Part shown: piece after piece, positions 1-9,416 of the stretch
Layout of the letters: each line of letters begins with the position of its first letter
Position numbering within the stretch: position 1 is the stretch's first letter
DNA from: Candidatus Hydrogenedentota bacterium
Lineage (GTDB): Bacteria; Hydrogenedentota; Hydrogenedentia; Hydrogenedentales; SLHB01
Assembly: GCA_013359265.1 (NCBI GenBank)
Contig: JABWCD010000016.1
Location: forward strand, 1-64,000
Length of the DNA: 64,000 nucleotides
Direction of reading: 5' to 3'
The notes under the pieces: generated by a model
The model's database searches: none
Told to the model about the DNA's origin: nothing
The model's input: only the letters and a program-made list of their open reading frames with translations
Position numbers and translations under genes: made by a program

Positions 1-203
1 TCCGTCTGCTGGGTCACCAAAACCTCCGTCCCTCGACTGAATCCAAGCATTATGTTTATCGGCAGTTTCCATAAATGCTTCACTCGGCTAAAGAATTACA
101 CATTTCCGAGTTCCGCGAACTATTTGTTTACTATGTGTTCCTCCTCTATGCCGTTCGGCTCGCTGCTCGTCCTGCGACTACGTCTAAATGAATCACTTTG
201 GGG

Positions 204-230
204 CGGTGCAAATCGAGTGTGCGATTACGA
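204..230 (+). repeat. Short dispersed repeat, partial copy C
   Basis: These 27 bases match the right-hand part of the 62-base repeat found at 23901-23962 and 28648-28709. The shared words are CGGTGC, ATCGAGTGTGC and TTACGA. Only this part of the repeat is recognisable here. Confidence 0.55.
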
Positions 231-477
231 GTCGTCATGAACAGAGTTCCCCCTGAGATTATGAAGACTTGAGCGGTGCGCTTTCCGCGCGCGGTGAAAG
301 GGGCGTGGACAATTTCCACGGGCGATCCCCCTGGCTAGGGTTGCGTTGCGCCATTGGCGCGCGGAATGAACGGTGCGTTTTCGGAGTAGCCGTCATGCCC
401 TTTCGGGTAGTCAGAAGCCATGAAAATGCAATTTCAGATTTGAAATCTCGTATTTCAAAGCAACACGATCTGGATGT

Positions 478-642
478 CTTAAGAACTTCTAGCAATAACG
501 ACGTCTTTGCGTTTACCCCGAAGGGGTTTCGGCGCGCAGCCCAGGGTTGGCCCGCCGAAGTCGCTTCGACGTAGGCGGGGCTACCCTGGGTACCAACCAG
601 AATGTACCCTGAAGGGGTTTCGGCATTAATGTTAGAGGCTCT
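478..642. repeat. Structured dispersed repeat, copy A
   Basis: This stretch is nearly identical to 41542-41717. It contains a small CCCC-GAA-GGGG hairpin, then a long imperfect hairpin whose 17-base arms (540-556 and 574-590) differ from perfect pairing at two positions. An inner GAAG/CTTC stem lies at 557-567, and a second copy of the GAAGGGGTTTCGG word follows at 611-623. It ends with GTTAGAGGCTCT. The length, hairpins and intergenic position suggest a REP- or MITE-like element. No transposase is nearby. Confidence 0.75.
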
Positions 643-853
643 AAAGGTCTACTTTCGGAACAGGACGATTACGATTACGAGAAATCCGCACGCGATTATT
701 TGCAGGGACGAGTAGATTGCGGGATCGATTGTGCGACTACGTAATTTACGTAATTGCCCCGGCGCCGCAGGTATTCCGTCCATTGCGATCGCAGCCGCGC
801 GCTCGAGGGAGTCGGAATCGAAGTTGCGCAGGGGAAAACACTATGTTCCGTCA

Positions 854-2011
854 CTACACGCGGTCGACGCGCCAGAGTGCCCACACTCCCAGGGCGGCAA
901 GCACGGCGTTTGGCAGGAATCCGCGGACGAGGTAGTCTTCCAGGGGGTGGACGGACTTCGTTTCGAGAAGGATACGCATGAGGTAGTACCCGCCGAGCAG
1001 CAGGATGCCGATCGCGAAGCTGTAGGAACGCCCGCCCCGCCGCGCGCGCGCGGCCAGGGGCGCCGCGGCGAGGCTCACCGCGAGGCACGCGAACGGTAGC
1101 GTAACGCGGTTCGCAATCTCGGTGCGGATTTTGCGCAAATCTTCGGCATTGGGTTTCGACCGGTTGCTCTTGTAGCGCCGCTCCGTTTCTTTTTCGTCGG
1201 CGATCAGTTCCCGAATCGTCATTTCTTCGCGCCGCCCCGGCGCGGGGGCAAGCGGGTTCGCCGTCAACGGGACCATGACATTTTCGGAGAACTGTGTGGT
1301 CACGTCGTCACCGGGTTGCGGCTGTACCATGTGACACTTGGTGAGGACAAGTTGGGCGCGTTCGCCTGTGGGTTGGAACTCCGCCTTCTCGGCGTAGTAG
1401 ATCGTGTCGCGCCCGGATTCCTGCTTGACGACGACGACGTCGCGCAGCGTCTTCGTCGCTGTATCGCGGTCTTTGAAATAGACGCGCACGCCCCCAAACT
1501 CGTTCATGACTCCGACCGGCAGCACGTCGAGTGTGATGCGTTGCGGCAATTCCGAATACAGCAGATCGTTGGCGCGGCCAATGGCGCGTGGCTGGACGCG
1601 GTCTTGGAGGAAGTAGGTCGCGACGCTTAGCAATGCACCGACGATGACGACCGGGGCGACGAGTCGTTTCACCGGGATGCCCGCCGCTTTCATCGCCGTG
1701 ATTTCATTGTCCTGTGCGAGCCTGCCGAAGGCGAGCAGGATGCCCATCATGAACGCGATCGGGACCAGATACGCGACGAGCGTTGGGCTGTAGTACAGGA
1801 TTAGGCGCGCGACGTCCCACGCGTCAATGAATTCGAGTTGGATCACCTGGCGGCGTTCGCGGAGCTCGTTTGCGACGCCGACGAACCCGATAATCAGCAT
1901 GGCCAACACGGCCGGCACCGCGATCTCCGACAGACAATACCGGCTCAAACGATCGAAGACGACGCGAAATCCACGCGTGCCCGGCTCCGCCGAAGGCGAG
2001 GAAGTTAGCAT
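854..2011 (-). CDS. LptF/LptG-family lipopolysaccharide export permease
   Basis: This is an inner-membrane permease of the YjgP/YjgQ (LptF/LptG) family, 385 residues, close to the usual family length. LptF and LptG form the membrane part of the LptB2FG ABC transporter that extracts lipopolysaccharide and passes it to the periplasmic bridge. Three N-terminal membrane segments lie at about 31-48, 72-94 and 117-135, followed by a roughly 170-residue periplasmic domain and three C-terminal segments at about 303-322, 331-350 and 366-382. The family hallmark FGRLAQDNEITAMKAAGI sits at 95-112, the coupling region that contacts LptB. I cannot tell LptF from LptG. Its presence implies a diderm cell. 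The start codon has no strong ribosome site, so the first about 18 residues are uncertain. Confidence 0.9.
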   Translation of the reverse strand: MLTSSPSAEPGTRGFRVVFDRLSRYCLSEIAVPAVLAMLIIGFVGVANELRERRQVIQLEFIDAWDVARLILYYSPTLVAYLVPIAFMMGILLAFGRLAQDNEITAMKAAGIPVKRLVAPVVIVGALLSVATYFLQDRVQPRAIGRANDLLYSELPQRITLDVLPVGVMNEFGGVRVYFKDRDTATKTLRDVVVVKQESGRDTIYYAEKAEFQPTGERAQLVLTKCHMVQPQPGDDVTTQFSENVMVPLTANPLAPAPGRREEMTIRELIADEKETERRYKSNRSKPNAEDLRKIRTEIANRVTLPFACLAVSLAAAPLAARARRGGRSYSFAIGILLLGGYYLMRILLETKSVHPLEDYLVRGFLPNAVLAALGVWALWRVDRV

Positions 2012-2199
2012 AGTTGTGCCGCGGTGCGCCCCATACGTGTTTGCGCGATTATACGCGGGGCGCGCGGTACCGCACCACTTTTCCCGATCCGCGCGGCCGG
2101 CACCGGGCTAAAGTCCGCGGCGCATCCGCCGATAAGGAGTACGGCGTTATTAAGGGATGACGTAGGGGAAGGGCCGCTCACGGCCCGGAGGGCACCGCT

Positions 2200-3501
2200 A
2201 TGGGTACCGGCGTATTGTCATCGGCGTTGAATCCGTCGTTATTCAACAAGCCGTTCACCGCGCACTTTCCGCTGTTCGGCCAAGGGCCGCTCTTCTCGAA
2301 GACCGGACCGCTCGACGCGGCTGCCAGCGGCGAGCAAGAAGACGCCGTCACTTCCGATCATTCGAATGCCATCGCCGATCAGTTCGAGGGCATTGTGTAT
2401 CGATCGCAGGTCGAGCGGTTGTCGCTGAGCCTCGCGTATCACGAAGCCGCGGCGAAGCTGTCCAATGATGGCGAGCAGACAACGGCATCGGCCACCGCGA
2501 AGCAACTCACTTTCGAGTTCCTCGCGGAGTCCCGTACGGAGGAACTGGTCCGATTCAACTCCCGCACGGATGCCGTCGCGGACGGACTGTCCGGCGGGCA
2601 GCGCGCGCAGTACCTCGAGGCGAGCCGCCTTGTCGCGCAGCGGTTTTCGTTTTCGCTGACGATCTCCGGCGCCACGCTGAACAGCTTCGCCGGAGCGTCC
2701 GAAGAATTGCAGCAGGCGAACAGCGCGGACGGAATCAACGAACTGCTGAAACTCACCAACGAAGCGCTGACGGACAGTGACGATGTCTTGAACAAGATTT
2801 TCGACTTGCTCGACGCCTTCTTCAACAACAGTACCGACGACTTTCAGACCCGCTTCCAAGAGCTATACGAGGGCCTGACCGGCCTCGGTCTGGTCGGATC
2901 GCCGTCCGGCACGGCGAACGGGACCGCGCGGTTGCAGGCGACGAGCTTCTCGCTTCAACTCGAGTTCAGCTTCGAGTCGGTGGAATTCACACAGGTGCAG
3001 CAATCCGATCCGATTGTACTCGACCTTGACGGCGACGGGTTTGAGATCACACACCACAACGACGGCGCGCGGTTCGATATTCGCGGGAACGGCAAGGCGG
3101 CGGCTACTGCGTTCGTAAACGGCGGAGATGCATTTCTGGCCCTCGACCGCAATGGAAACGGCCTAATCGATAGCGGCCGCGAACTGTTCGGCGATCAGCA
3201 CGGCGCGGCGAACGGCTTCGAGGAACTGCGCAAACTCGATTCAAACGGCGACGGCGTGATCGACGCGAACGACAAGGGCTTCGACAAGCTACTCGTCTTT
3301 CGCGACAACGGCAACGGCAAGACGGAACCCGGAGAATTGCAGTCACTCGCCGAGGCGGGGATTAGCCAGATCGATTTGCGATACGCGAACGTGGACGAAC
3401 ACGCCAGGGGCGGGAACAGACTTGCCCAACGCGCGTCCTTTAGCTACGCCGATGGCCGACGCGGCCACGCCGCCGACGCGTTGCTGAACTTTATCGCGTA
3501 G
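2200..3501 (+). CDS. Calcium-binding-repeat (DxDxDG) protein
   Basis: The protein has 433 residues and no obvious signal peptide. A GGAGG site precedes the ATG. The first about 270 residues are mainly helical and unrecognised. The C-terminal 160 residues carry a chain of aspartate-rich loops: LDLDGDGFE, LDRNGNGLIDSGRELFG, LDSNGDGVIDANDKGFD and FRDNGNGKTEPGEL. This arrangement is familiar from EF-hand-like or dockerin-like tails of large RTX/hemolysin-type calcium-binding proteins in cyanobacteria and planctomycetes. Calcium binding is a sound inference; the biological role is unknown. Non-classical secretion is possible because tails of this type often belong to type I substrates. The gene stands alone between divergent and co-directional neighbours. 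Confidence 0.7.
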   Translation: MGTGVLSSALNPSLFNKPFTAHFPLFGQGPLFSKTGPLDAAASGEQEDAVTSDHSNAIADQFEGIVYRSQVERLSLSLAYHEAAAKLSNDGEQTTASATAKQLTFEFLAESRTEELVRFNSRTDAVADGLSGGQRAQYLEASRLVAQRFSFSLTISGATLNSFAGASEELQQANSADGINELLKLTNEALTDSDDVLNKIFDLLDAFFNNSTDDFQTRFQELYEGLTGLGLVGSPSGTANGTARLQATSFSLQLEFSFESVEFTQVQQSDPIVLDLDGDGFEITHHNDGARFDIRGNGKAAATAFVNGGDAFLALDRNGNGLIDSGRELFGDQHGAANGFEELRKLDSNGDGVIDANDKGFDKLLVFRDNGNGKTEPGELQSLAEAGISQIDLRYANVDEHARGGNRLAQRASFSYADGRRGHAADALLNFIA

Positions 3502-3530
3502 CGACACGGGAAACCGTTCCAACTCAAAAC

Positions 3531-3558
3531 GTGACACGACCGCCTTTCGGGGTATAAG
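3531..3558 (+). promoter_or_regulatory. Sigma70-like promoter for the bifunctional nuclease gene
   Basis: GTGACA at 3531-3536 and TATAAG at 3553-3558 are separated by 16 bases, each one base from consensus. A strong AAGGAG ribosome site follows at about 3567, and the ATG is at 3581. Confidence 0.5.
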
Positions 3559-3580
3559 ATGCGCCGGAAGGAGATCGGTC

Positions 3581-4045
3581 ATGATTAAGCTTGATGTGAT
3601 GGGCGTGAGCATGGACAGTCACCACCAGCCGGTGGTGCTGCTGCGCCACGAAGACCGCGTTCTCCCGATCGTAGTGGGCATGTTCGAGGCGGAGGCGATC
3701 CACGCCGGTCTCGTGAACAAAGACTATGGCCGTCCCATGACGCACGACCTCATCCGCAACCTGCTCGCCGGCCTGCGCGGCACGGTGCAGTCCGTCACCA
3801 TCTATAAACTCGAAAACGAAACCTTCTACGCGCACGTCAACATCGAACAGAAATCGTCCGGCGGGCAAGTCGAGCAAGTGCTGCGCGTCGATTCGCGTCC
3901 GAGCGACGGCATCGCGATCGCCTGCAGGACCGACGCGCCAATTTACGCTACGCAAGTCGTCATGGACGCGGCGTCGCAGGACATCTCGATTCTTGGCGGT
4001 TCCGAAGAGAACGAAGAAGGCGAAGACCCTGAGTTCGATTCGTGA
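3581..4045 (+). CDS. Bifunctional nuclease family protein (DUF151/BFN)
   Basis: The 154-residue protein matches the BFN/DUF151 family across residues 1-135, with the typical hydrophobic beginning (KLDVMGVSMD), the VLPIVVGMFEAEAI segment and the RPSDGIAIACR segment. Founding members in plants and bacteria have RNase and DNase activity, but the role in most bacteria is unknown. The tail, from about 140, is very acidic (EENEEGEDPEFD), which is a lineage-specific addition. A strong AAGGAG ribosome site and a promoter-like sequence lie just upstream. The oxidoreductase gene follows 29 bases later and may be co-transcribed. Confidence 0.85.
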   Translation: MIKLDVMGVSMDSHHQPVVLLRHEDRVLPIVVGMFEAEAIHAGLVNKDYGRPMTHDLIRNLLAGLRGTVQSVTIYKLENETFYAHVNIEQKSSGGQVEQVLRVDSRPSDGIAIACRTDAPIYATQVVMDAASQDISILGGSEENEEGEDPEFDS

Positions 4046-4074
4046 GCGCGGAAATTTCGTGAAGGGTTCCTGTA

Positions 4075-5067
4075 ATGCGTGAGTTGCGCGTTGGACTTGT
4101 CGGTTGTGGCCAACACGCATTGATGTACCTCCTGCCCGCGCTCCACTATGCGCCCATCCAACTGGTGTCCGTTTGCGACACGAACGCGGAGCGGCGCCTC
4201 CGCGCGAAGCGCCAATTCGGCGCGGAAGCGGACTTCGAGGGGATCGGCGCAATGCTGCGCGGGCCGACGATCGACGCGGTGATTGCATGCGGTCCGCCGG
4301 ATATGCATCGCGCGGCGGCGATCGCCGCGATGGACGCGGGCCTGAACGTGTTCGTCGAAAAGCCTCCCGCGAACGATCTGGCGGGGGCCATGCAGATTGC
4401 CGAGGCCTCGCGCGCGAACGGCCGCCATTGCATGGTCGGGTTCATGAAGCGTTTTGCGCTGCGCTACAGGCAGGCGCGCGAACTCGCGCAGCGGCGCGCG
4501 TTCGGCAAGACGACGCATGTGTCCATCAAGTACGCGCACTGGAACTGCCCCGACCTGCATTGGATGCTTGTGTATATGACGGTACACACGCTCGACTTGA
4601 TGCGGTTCTTCGCGGGGGAACTCGCGCGCATGTCGATCGAGCGCGCGGAAACGGCGGGGCAATTCACGTTCACGGTGCAGGCGGTCTCCGCGTCCGGCAC
4701 ACTGGTTTCGCTCGTCACCAGCAGCCAGGAACCGCGCGTGAAAGAGCATGTCGAGATCACCGGTGAAGGAGAAGTCGTCGTCGTCCGAAACGTGATCGAA
4801 CTCGAATACCACCGGCGCGTCAGCCCGACCAAGCTGTTCACGTCCGACTTGCACGACGTACAACTGCTGCGTCCCGACTTCGCGATACCGAACCCGGAAC
4901 AAAACACCCTCTTTTTACAGGGCTACGCAGGAGAGATGCAGGAATTCGCGAGCGCCTGCATCGAAGAACGCGCACCATCGGTGACAATTGCGGATGGCGT
5001 GCAAGCCATGCGCCTCGCGCAACTCCTCGCGAGGAATACCACCGGCAGCTTTGACCTCATGGAGTAG
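4075..5067 (+). CDS. Gfo/Idh/MocA-family NAD(P)-dependent oxidoreductase
   Basis: This 330-residue protein has an N-terminal Rossmann fold with the dinucleotide motif VGLVGCGQHA (residues about 6-15) and the EKPPA motif near residue 100, where the family keeps its EKP lysine. The C-terminal alpha/beta domain is typical of sugar or inositol dehydrogenases. Members oxidise or reduce a carbohydrate-like substrate with NAD(P). The substrate cannot be told from sequence. It follows the BFN gene closely and ends 11 bases inside the oppositely oriented DUF2339 gene, so the two 3' ends overlap. Confidence 0.88.
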   Translation: MRELRVGLVGCGQHALMYLLPALHYAPIQLVSVCDTNAERRLRAKRQFGAEADFEGIGAMLRGPTIDAVIACGPPDMHRAAAIAAMDAGLNVFVEKPPANDLAGAMQIAEASRANGRHCMVGFMKRFALRYRQARELAQRRAFGKTTHVSIKYAHWNCPDLHWMLVYMTVHTLDLMRFFAGELARMSIERAETAGQFTFTVQAVSASGTLVSLVTSSQEPRVKEHVEITGEGEVVVVRNVIELEYHRRVSPTKLFTSDLHDVQLLRPDFAIPNPEQNTLFLQGYAGEMQEFASACIEERAPSVTIADGVQAMRLAQLLARNTTGSFDLME

Positions 5068-8000
5068 GCGGCGGCGCGGGTGGGACCGGTGGCGGGGCCG
5101 TGTCGTGCGCGCCATCACCGTCCCCATTGCCGTTGAATTTGCGCGCGTCGATCAATCTCGAGGCGTAGTAATAGCCGAAGCTCACGATGAGCATGAGTAT
5201 TGCCAAACCGATGAAGGCCAGTGGACGATAGATACCCTCGAGATTGCGCGCGTCGTAGAAGAGACGCGCAATGCCCAACAGGAACACGGCCAGCGCCGCG
5301 TAGCGGTAGAACCGCTGCCACGTGAGCAGCGCCGCTCCAAACAGCGCCATTCCCAGCACGCCCCAACTGATTGCCAGAAAGTTCGCGGAGAGGCTCGGCA
5401 CGCGTTCAATCATGATTACGAGCAACAACGATGCTACGCCTACGCAGACGCCACACAACGGATCGACGAAGGGTTCGAGTTTCTTCGATTTCGATCCCGC
5501 AACCATTTGTTCGCATAGCGCCCAGAACACGGCGAGAGCGGCGAACGCGCACACCAGTGGAAGCGTACCCGGTCGGTCAACGGCGCGATACGATTCCGTG
5601 ACGGCCGCAAACGAAACGAGGGCCCCGTTCAATGCAGCCAGTGCGATAGCGGTCCGCGAACGTGTGAGCGCCGCATATCCCGCGAACGCGAAGGACACCA
5701 TCGCGAGCGCAAACGGCTCCCAGTCGGAATCGAAGTAGCCGAATCCCTCGATGGGCGCGCCGGCGCTCGCCGTGCCGAGCGACGCCACGTATCGAAACGC
5801 GATTGGCCAGCTCAACACCAACGCCGCCGATCCCCACGGGGACAACGCCGGTTCCCCGCCGCGCGCGAAGAACCGGTCTGCAAATACGCATGCGGCCGCC
5901 GCTGCCACGGCGCACAGGTGCCATTCGCCCGAGGCGACAGCTTTCCACTCGCTCAGCCATGACAAGGTGCTGAATGCGAGCAGCATGATCGCCGCAGTCG
6001 CCACGGCGCGCCGGTGCAACGCGACGACGAGCGCCGTCGCGGCCGCGCCCGCAATTGCCAGGTAAAGCGCGGCGCGCACGTTTGTGCCGGCGTGCGCGAT
6101 GACGGACACGCCAAGCATAAGCGCCGACGCGCAATACAGGAGGTACGGCGCGGCGCGCATCTGGTGAAAAGCGAGGCCCTCGCGCTCGCCGGTAATGCGC
6201 CGATCGGCGAAGACCGCGGCCGCCACGATCGTTCCCACGGAGATCGCGATCAACCAGTGCGGCGTCTGGTCCTTGCCCGCCGTGGAAAGTATCGTGCCTG
6301 CCACGGTTGGCAGCAGCCCCAACATCGCGACGAGGCTGAACGGCCGCGATTGCAGTGCGCAGCCTGCGAGTGTCACGACCACCACAAACGCGGCGAACGA
6401 CGCGACCCGGTGCGCGTCGTGCACCAGCATCGTCGCATACGCGTAGTACAAGATGCAGCCGCCCATCGCGTACACGAATGGGAATTGCAGGCCGCCGTAC
6501 GGTTTCTTGCGGCCCTGCGTGCCGGGTCCCGCGACGAGATCGAGGTCCCAGAGCGAATCGATTGTGGATCGGGAGAACGGCAGCGTCTTGGGCGCGCGCA
6601 CCGACCAGTCCGTGCGCTGATACAGTTGCGACGCCGCGAACAAGGCCGCCACGGCGAGTCCCGATTCCACAACGCGGCGCCAATACAGCGGATCGGCATA
6701 CGGCACGGACCACGTGGTGAATACGATGAATAGTCCGTGTGCGATTGACAGTGCCGCGACGCCGAACGCCAGCACGCGCGTGACCACGAGCCCGGAGCGG
6801 CGCGACGAGTACAACAGCGCCACGCTCTCGACCGCCATCGACGCGGTAAGCGTGCCCTGTCCGTAGCGCACCGCCAGGAACAGCGTGAATGCGGATACCG
6901 CTTTCGTAAGATACGCGTTGTACAGCGGATCGGCCTTGCGCAGCCGCAAGTACCCCAGTCCAATCAGCGAAAGCACTACGGCGTACAACGCGAGAAAATC
7001 GTCCCGATACGCCTCATACATGTCCTCGTACCGCAATAGCGTCAGTGTGGCGAGGACGAAGAAGAAGACGGTGTTCGTGGTGACGAACATGGTCCGGAAT
7101 TTGGTGGGAATCGTCGAGCGCCGCAGGTCTTCCCCGCAGAACAATTCGGCGAGCGCAAATGTCAGCATGTAGACCCACAGGAAACCGAACGAAAGCCGGA
7201 AGCTTGGAATCGGCGATGCGTCGAGGAAGTGCAGCGTCCATAGCGCATCGTTCAGGTAGCAGCCGACGAGGCCCACGACGGCGACGTAGTACCAGCGGTT
7301 GTACAGCAGGAAGAACGCGCTGCCGAAGCCGAGAATGGCAACGCCGGCGATCGAGTACTTCGCGAGATCGCCGGTCGTGAAGAACGCCAACCCCATCGTC
7401 AAATGGCCGAGCATCGTTACGAGCGTCGCCACGATTCTTGATTTGCGCACCTGCGCGACAATGCCCCATGCGACGACAACCGTCACGAGCAGGCCGATAC
7501 CCGCGGATTCGCTCTCGATGACGCGCGCGGCGGAGATGTAGTGCGCGGCGAACGACACGAAGTAACTGACTCCAATCGCCGTGGCGTACAGTACGCGGGC
7601 GTATTGGAGATACTTCTTCTCGAGCCACCAGCCCACGCCGATCAACGCGATGGATACGGCATACCCAAAGCCGACGCGCATCAACGGCGTCGTGAGCGGA
7701 CCGACGTAATACAAGGCCCACGCCACGCCGACCGCCAACACGACGCTTGCGACCCGCGGCATCCAATACTTCCATATCCGCTCCTCGACACTCGCTCGCG
7801 GCAGCGCGGTTTCCGCTTCGCGTTGGAATTCCTTCGCCTTCGGTTTTTCCGGGGCGGCCGTGAACGAAGGGCTTTCCGCCGCCGACACCTTGGATGGGGT
7901 TGGAATGACGATCGCGGCTTCTTTGGCCGGAGTCGTTGACGGAAGCGGAGGCAATGGCGGCGGTTGGGCCGCGGGGGCCTGCGGTTCGACGGGCGGTTCC

Positions 8001-8134
8001 GCGTGCGCGCGCGAGATGGATTCGAGTTTAATCTCGCGCTCGACTGCCGCGATGCGGTTCTTCAAACCCGCCGCGCGGTTCAACAGATCGTCGAGATCGC
8101 GCCGGAGCGCCTGCAATTCGTCGTCGTAGTGCAT
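5057..8134 (-). CDS. DUF2339 giant polytopic membrane protein
   Basis: The product is 1025 residues long. Residues 1-55 form a coiled coil that begins YDDELQALRRDLDDLLNRA, followed by a proline/alanine-rich linker to about 130. The rest is a near-continuous series of hydrophobic segments, well over 20 membrane helices. This plan matches the DUF2339 family of predicted membrane proteins, which have no established biochemical role. The C-terminus ends in a proline-rich tail. The gene overlaps the end of the oxidoreductase gene by 11 bases tail to tail. The family is scattered among Gram-negative phyla, often as a single gene, as here. Confidence 0.85.
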   Translation of the reverse strand: MHYDDELQALRRDLDDLLNRAAGLKNRIAAVEREIKLESISRAHAEPPVEPQAPAAQPPPLPPLPSTTPAKEAAIVIPTPSKVSAAESPSFTAAPEKPKAKEFQREAETALPRASVEERIWKYWMPRVASVVLAVGVAWALYYVGPLTTPLMRVGFGYAVSIALIGVGWWLEKKYLQYARVLYATAIGVSYFVSFAAHYISAARVIESESAGIGLLVTVVVAWGIVAQVRKSRIVATLVTMLGHLTMGLAFFTTGDLAKYSIAGVAILGFGSAFFLLYNRWYYVAVVGLVGCYLNDALWTLHFLDASPIPSFRLSFGFLWVYMLTFALAELFCGEDLRRSTIPTKFRTMFVTTNTVFFFVLATLTLLRYEDMYEAYRDDFLALYAVVLSLIGLGYLRLRKADPLYNAYLTKAVSAFTLFLAVRYGQGTLTASMAVESVALLYSSRRSGLVVTRVLAFGVAALSIAHGLFIVFTTWSVPYADPLYWRRVVESGLAVAALFAASQLYQRTDWSVRAPKTLPFSRSTIDSLWDLDLVAGPGTQGRKKPYGGLQFPFVYAMGGCILYYAYATMLVHDAHRVASFAAFVVVVTLAGCALQSRPFSLVAMLGLLPTVAGTILSTAGKDQTPHWLIAISVGTIVAAAVFADRRITGEREGLAFHQMRAAPYLLYCASALMLGVSVIAHAGTNVRAALYLAIAGAAATALVVALHRRAVATAAIMLLAFSTLSWLSEWKAVASGEWHLCAVAAAAACVFADRFFARGGEPALSPWGSAALVLSWPIAFRYVASLGTASAGAPIEGFGYFDSDWEPFALAMVSFAFAGYAALTRSRTAIALAALNGALVSFAAVTESYRAVDRPGTLPLVCAFAALAVFWALCEQMVAGSKSKKLEPFVDPLCGVCVGVASLLLVIMIERVPSLSANFLAISWGVLGMALFGAALLTWQRFYRYAALAVFLLGIARLFYDARNLEGIYRPLAFIGLAILMLIVSFGYYYASRLIDARKFNGNGDGDGAHDTAPPPVPPAPPPTP

Positions 8135-8268
8135 GAACGGCCCCGAATCCCCTTAGACCAACCCCAGTGGATCATACGGCAGCCGGAGATCATTCGCAAC
8201 GAATGCGCGCGAAGTGGAAACACGCGGCGCGCCGCATTCACTATGGTGTGAACAATTCAGGAGGCCGA

Positions 8269-8835
8269 ATGTCATCTGCCGCATACACGTATTCGCACCC
8301 GCGTCCCATACTTGCCGCCGACTCCGCCGTGTTTACGCTGCACGACGGGGCGTTGAGCGTTCTCCTGATCGAACGCGGGCAACCGCCGTTTATCGGCACG
8401 TGGGCTCTTCCGGGCGGCTGGGTGGAAGAAGAGGAACCCGTTGACGAGGCGGGCGCGCGCGAACTTCGTGAGGAGACCGGACTTTCCAACGTTGACCTGC
8501 GCCAGTTGTTCACCATCGGCGACCCGGGGCGCGACCCGCGCGGATGGTGCGCCACCGTTGTGTACGTGGCGCTGATTGATCACCGGGACCATCCCGTCCG
8601 CGCGGGCGATGACGCGGCGCACGCGGCGTGGTTTTCGCTCGATGAACTGCCACAACTTGCGTTCGATCACGATAAAGTGATGCGCGTCGCGGTCCAACGC
8701 CTGTGCACGCACTTCGCCAATCCCGGCGCTCGCCTTGTGTCCACCCCGGAGCGGTATACTGAAGACGAGCTCGACGCGCTCTGGCGCGATGCGGAGCGTT
8801 TTCTGCGGAGCCGCGCGGCGGGCGACGAGGGGTGA
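8269..8835 (+). CDS. Nudix hydrolase
   Basis: The 188-residue protein carries a perfect Nudix box with the GX5EX7REUXEEXGU pattern: it runs from GWVEEEE to RELREETGL (about residues 49-71). I chose the ATG at 8269 because CAGGAGG lies eight bases upstream; longer in-frame starts have no ribosome site. The family hydrolyses nucleoside diphosphates linked to another group. It is followed five bases later by nicotinamidase, and pncB comes next, so hydrolysis of ADP-ribose or a NAD-related compound, or a Nudix-like regulator role in NAD metabolism, is a reasonable guess. No winged-helix domain typical of the NrtR repressor is clear, although the C-terminal 50 residues are unassigned. Confidence 0.88.
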   Translation: MSSAAYTYSHPRPILAADSAVFTLHDGALSVLLIERGQPPFIGTWALPGGWVEEEEPVDEAGARELREETGLSNVDLRQLFTIGDPGRDPRGWCATVVYVALIDHRDHPVRAGDDAAHAAWFSLDELPQLAFDHDKVMRVAVQRLCTHFANPGARLVSTPERYTEDELDALWRDAERFLRSRAAGDEG

Positions 8836-8840
8836 CCGCG

Positions 8841-9416
8841 ATGAATATCAATCCCACCGACGCGCTGATCGTGGTGGATGTTCAAAATGACTTCTGTCCC
8901 GGCGGGGCGCTCGCCGTCGCGGATGGCGACGGTGTCGTGGCGGGGATCAACAGGTTGTTGCCCTTGTTTTCCGTCACGGTGTTCACGCGCGATTGGCACC
9001 CCGCGAACCATTGCAGTTTCAGCGATCATCCGGAATACGTTGACAAGAGTTGGCCAGCGCATTGTGTCGCGAATACGCCGGGCGCCCGGTTCCATACCGA
9101 TTTGACCTTGCCGGATGACGCGATGATCGTCAGCAAGGGCACCGATGCGTCGAAGGAAGCGTACAGCGGGTTCGACGGTACGGCGCTCGCTGAATCGCTT
9201 CGCGACGCAAACGTGGGCCGCGTGTTCGTGTGTGGTCTTGCTACGGATTACTGCGTCAAGGCGACGGCATTGGACGCGGTCCGCAACGGGTTTGAGACGT
9301 ACGTCATCGACGATTTGTGCCGTGGCGTGGATATTCCACCGGGCACGGCGCGCGCCGCGATCGAGGCGATGATGTCAGCGGGTGCGCACGTTATAGTTTC
9401 CGGAGAAATCGCATGA
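8841..9416 (+). CDS. pncA: Nicotinamidase
   Basis: Nicotinamidase converts nicotinamide to nicotinate, the first step of deamidating NAD salvage. The 191-residue protein has the complete family signature. The catalytic aspartate is in VDVQNDF, the lysine in VSKGTD and the nucleophilic cysteine in LATDYCVKATALDA. The metal ligands are in RDWHPANHCSF, and the conserved WPAHC segment is present. The ATG at 8841 follows a GAGGGG site. The gene sits between the Nudix and pncB genes with gaps of 5 and minus 4 bases, a clear operon. Confidence 0.95.
   Translation: MNINPTDALIVVDVQNDFCPGGALAVADGDGVVAGINRLLPLFSVTVFTRDWHPANHCSFSDHPEYVDKSWPAHCVANTPGARFHTDLTLPDDAMIVSKGTDASKEAYSGFDGTALAESLRDANVGRVFVCGLATDYCVKATALDAVRNGFETYVIDDLCRGVDIPPGTARAAIEAMMSAGAHVIVSGEIA

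Larger units (their letters stand above)
1..853. other. Gene-free left edge holding dispersed repeats
   Basis: I see no convincing gene here: the open frames lack ribosome sites and recognisable domains. The stretch holds one copy of a short dispersed repeat (204-230), one copy of a larger structured repeat (478-642) and a GATTAC-rich patch at about 664-680. A small perfect palindrome (AGATTT-G-AAATCT) lies at 436-448. It lies downstream of the minus-strand permease gene that ends at 854, and the gene to its left is outside the window. Confidence 0.6.

Noticed and set aside
269-574. 101-codon plus-strand frame at the left edge
   Set aside because: It runs into the structured repeat (478-642), and the C-terminal residues are a translation of that repeat. 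I see no domain.
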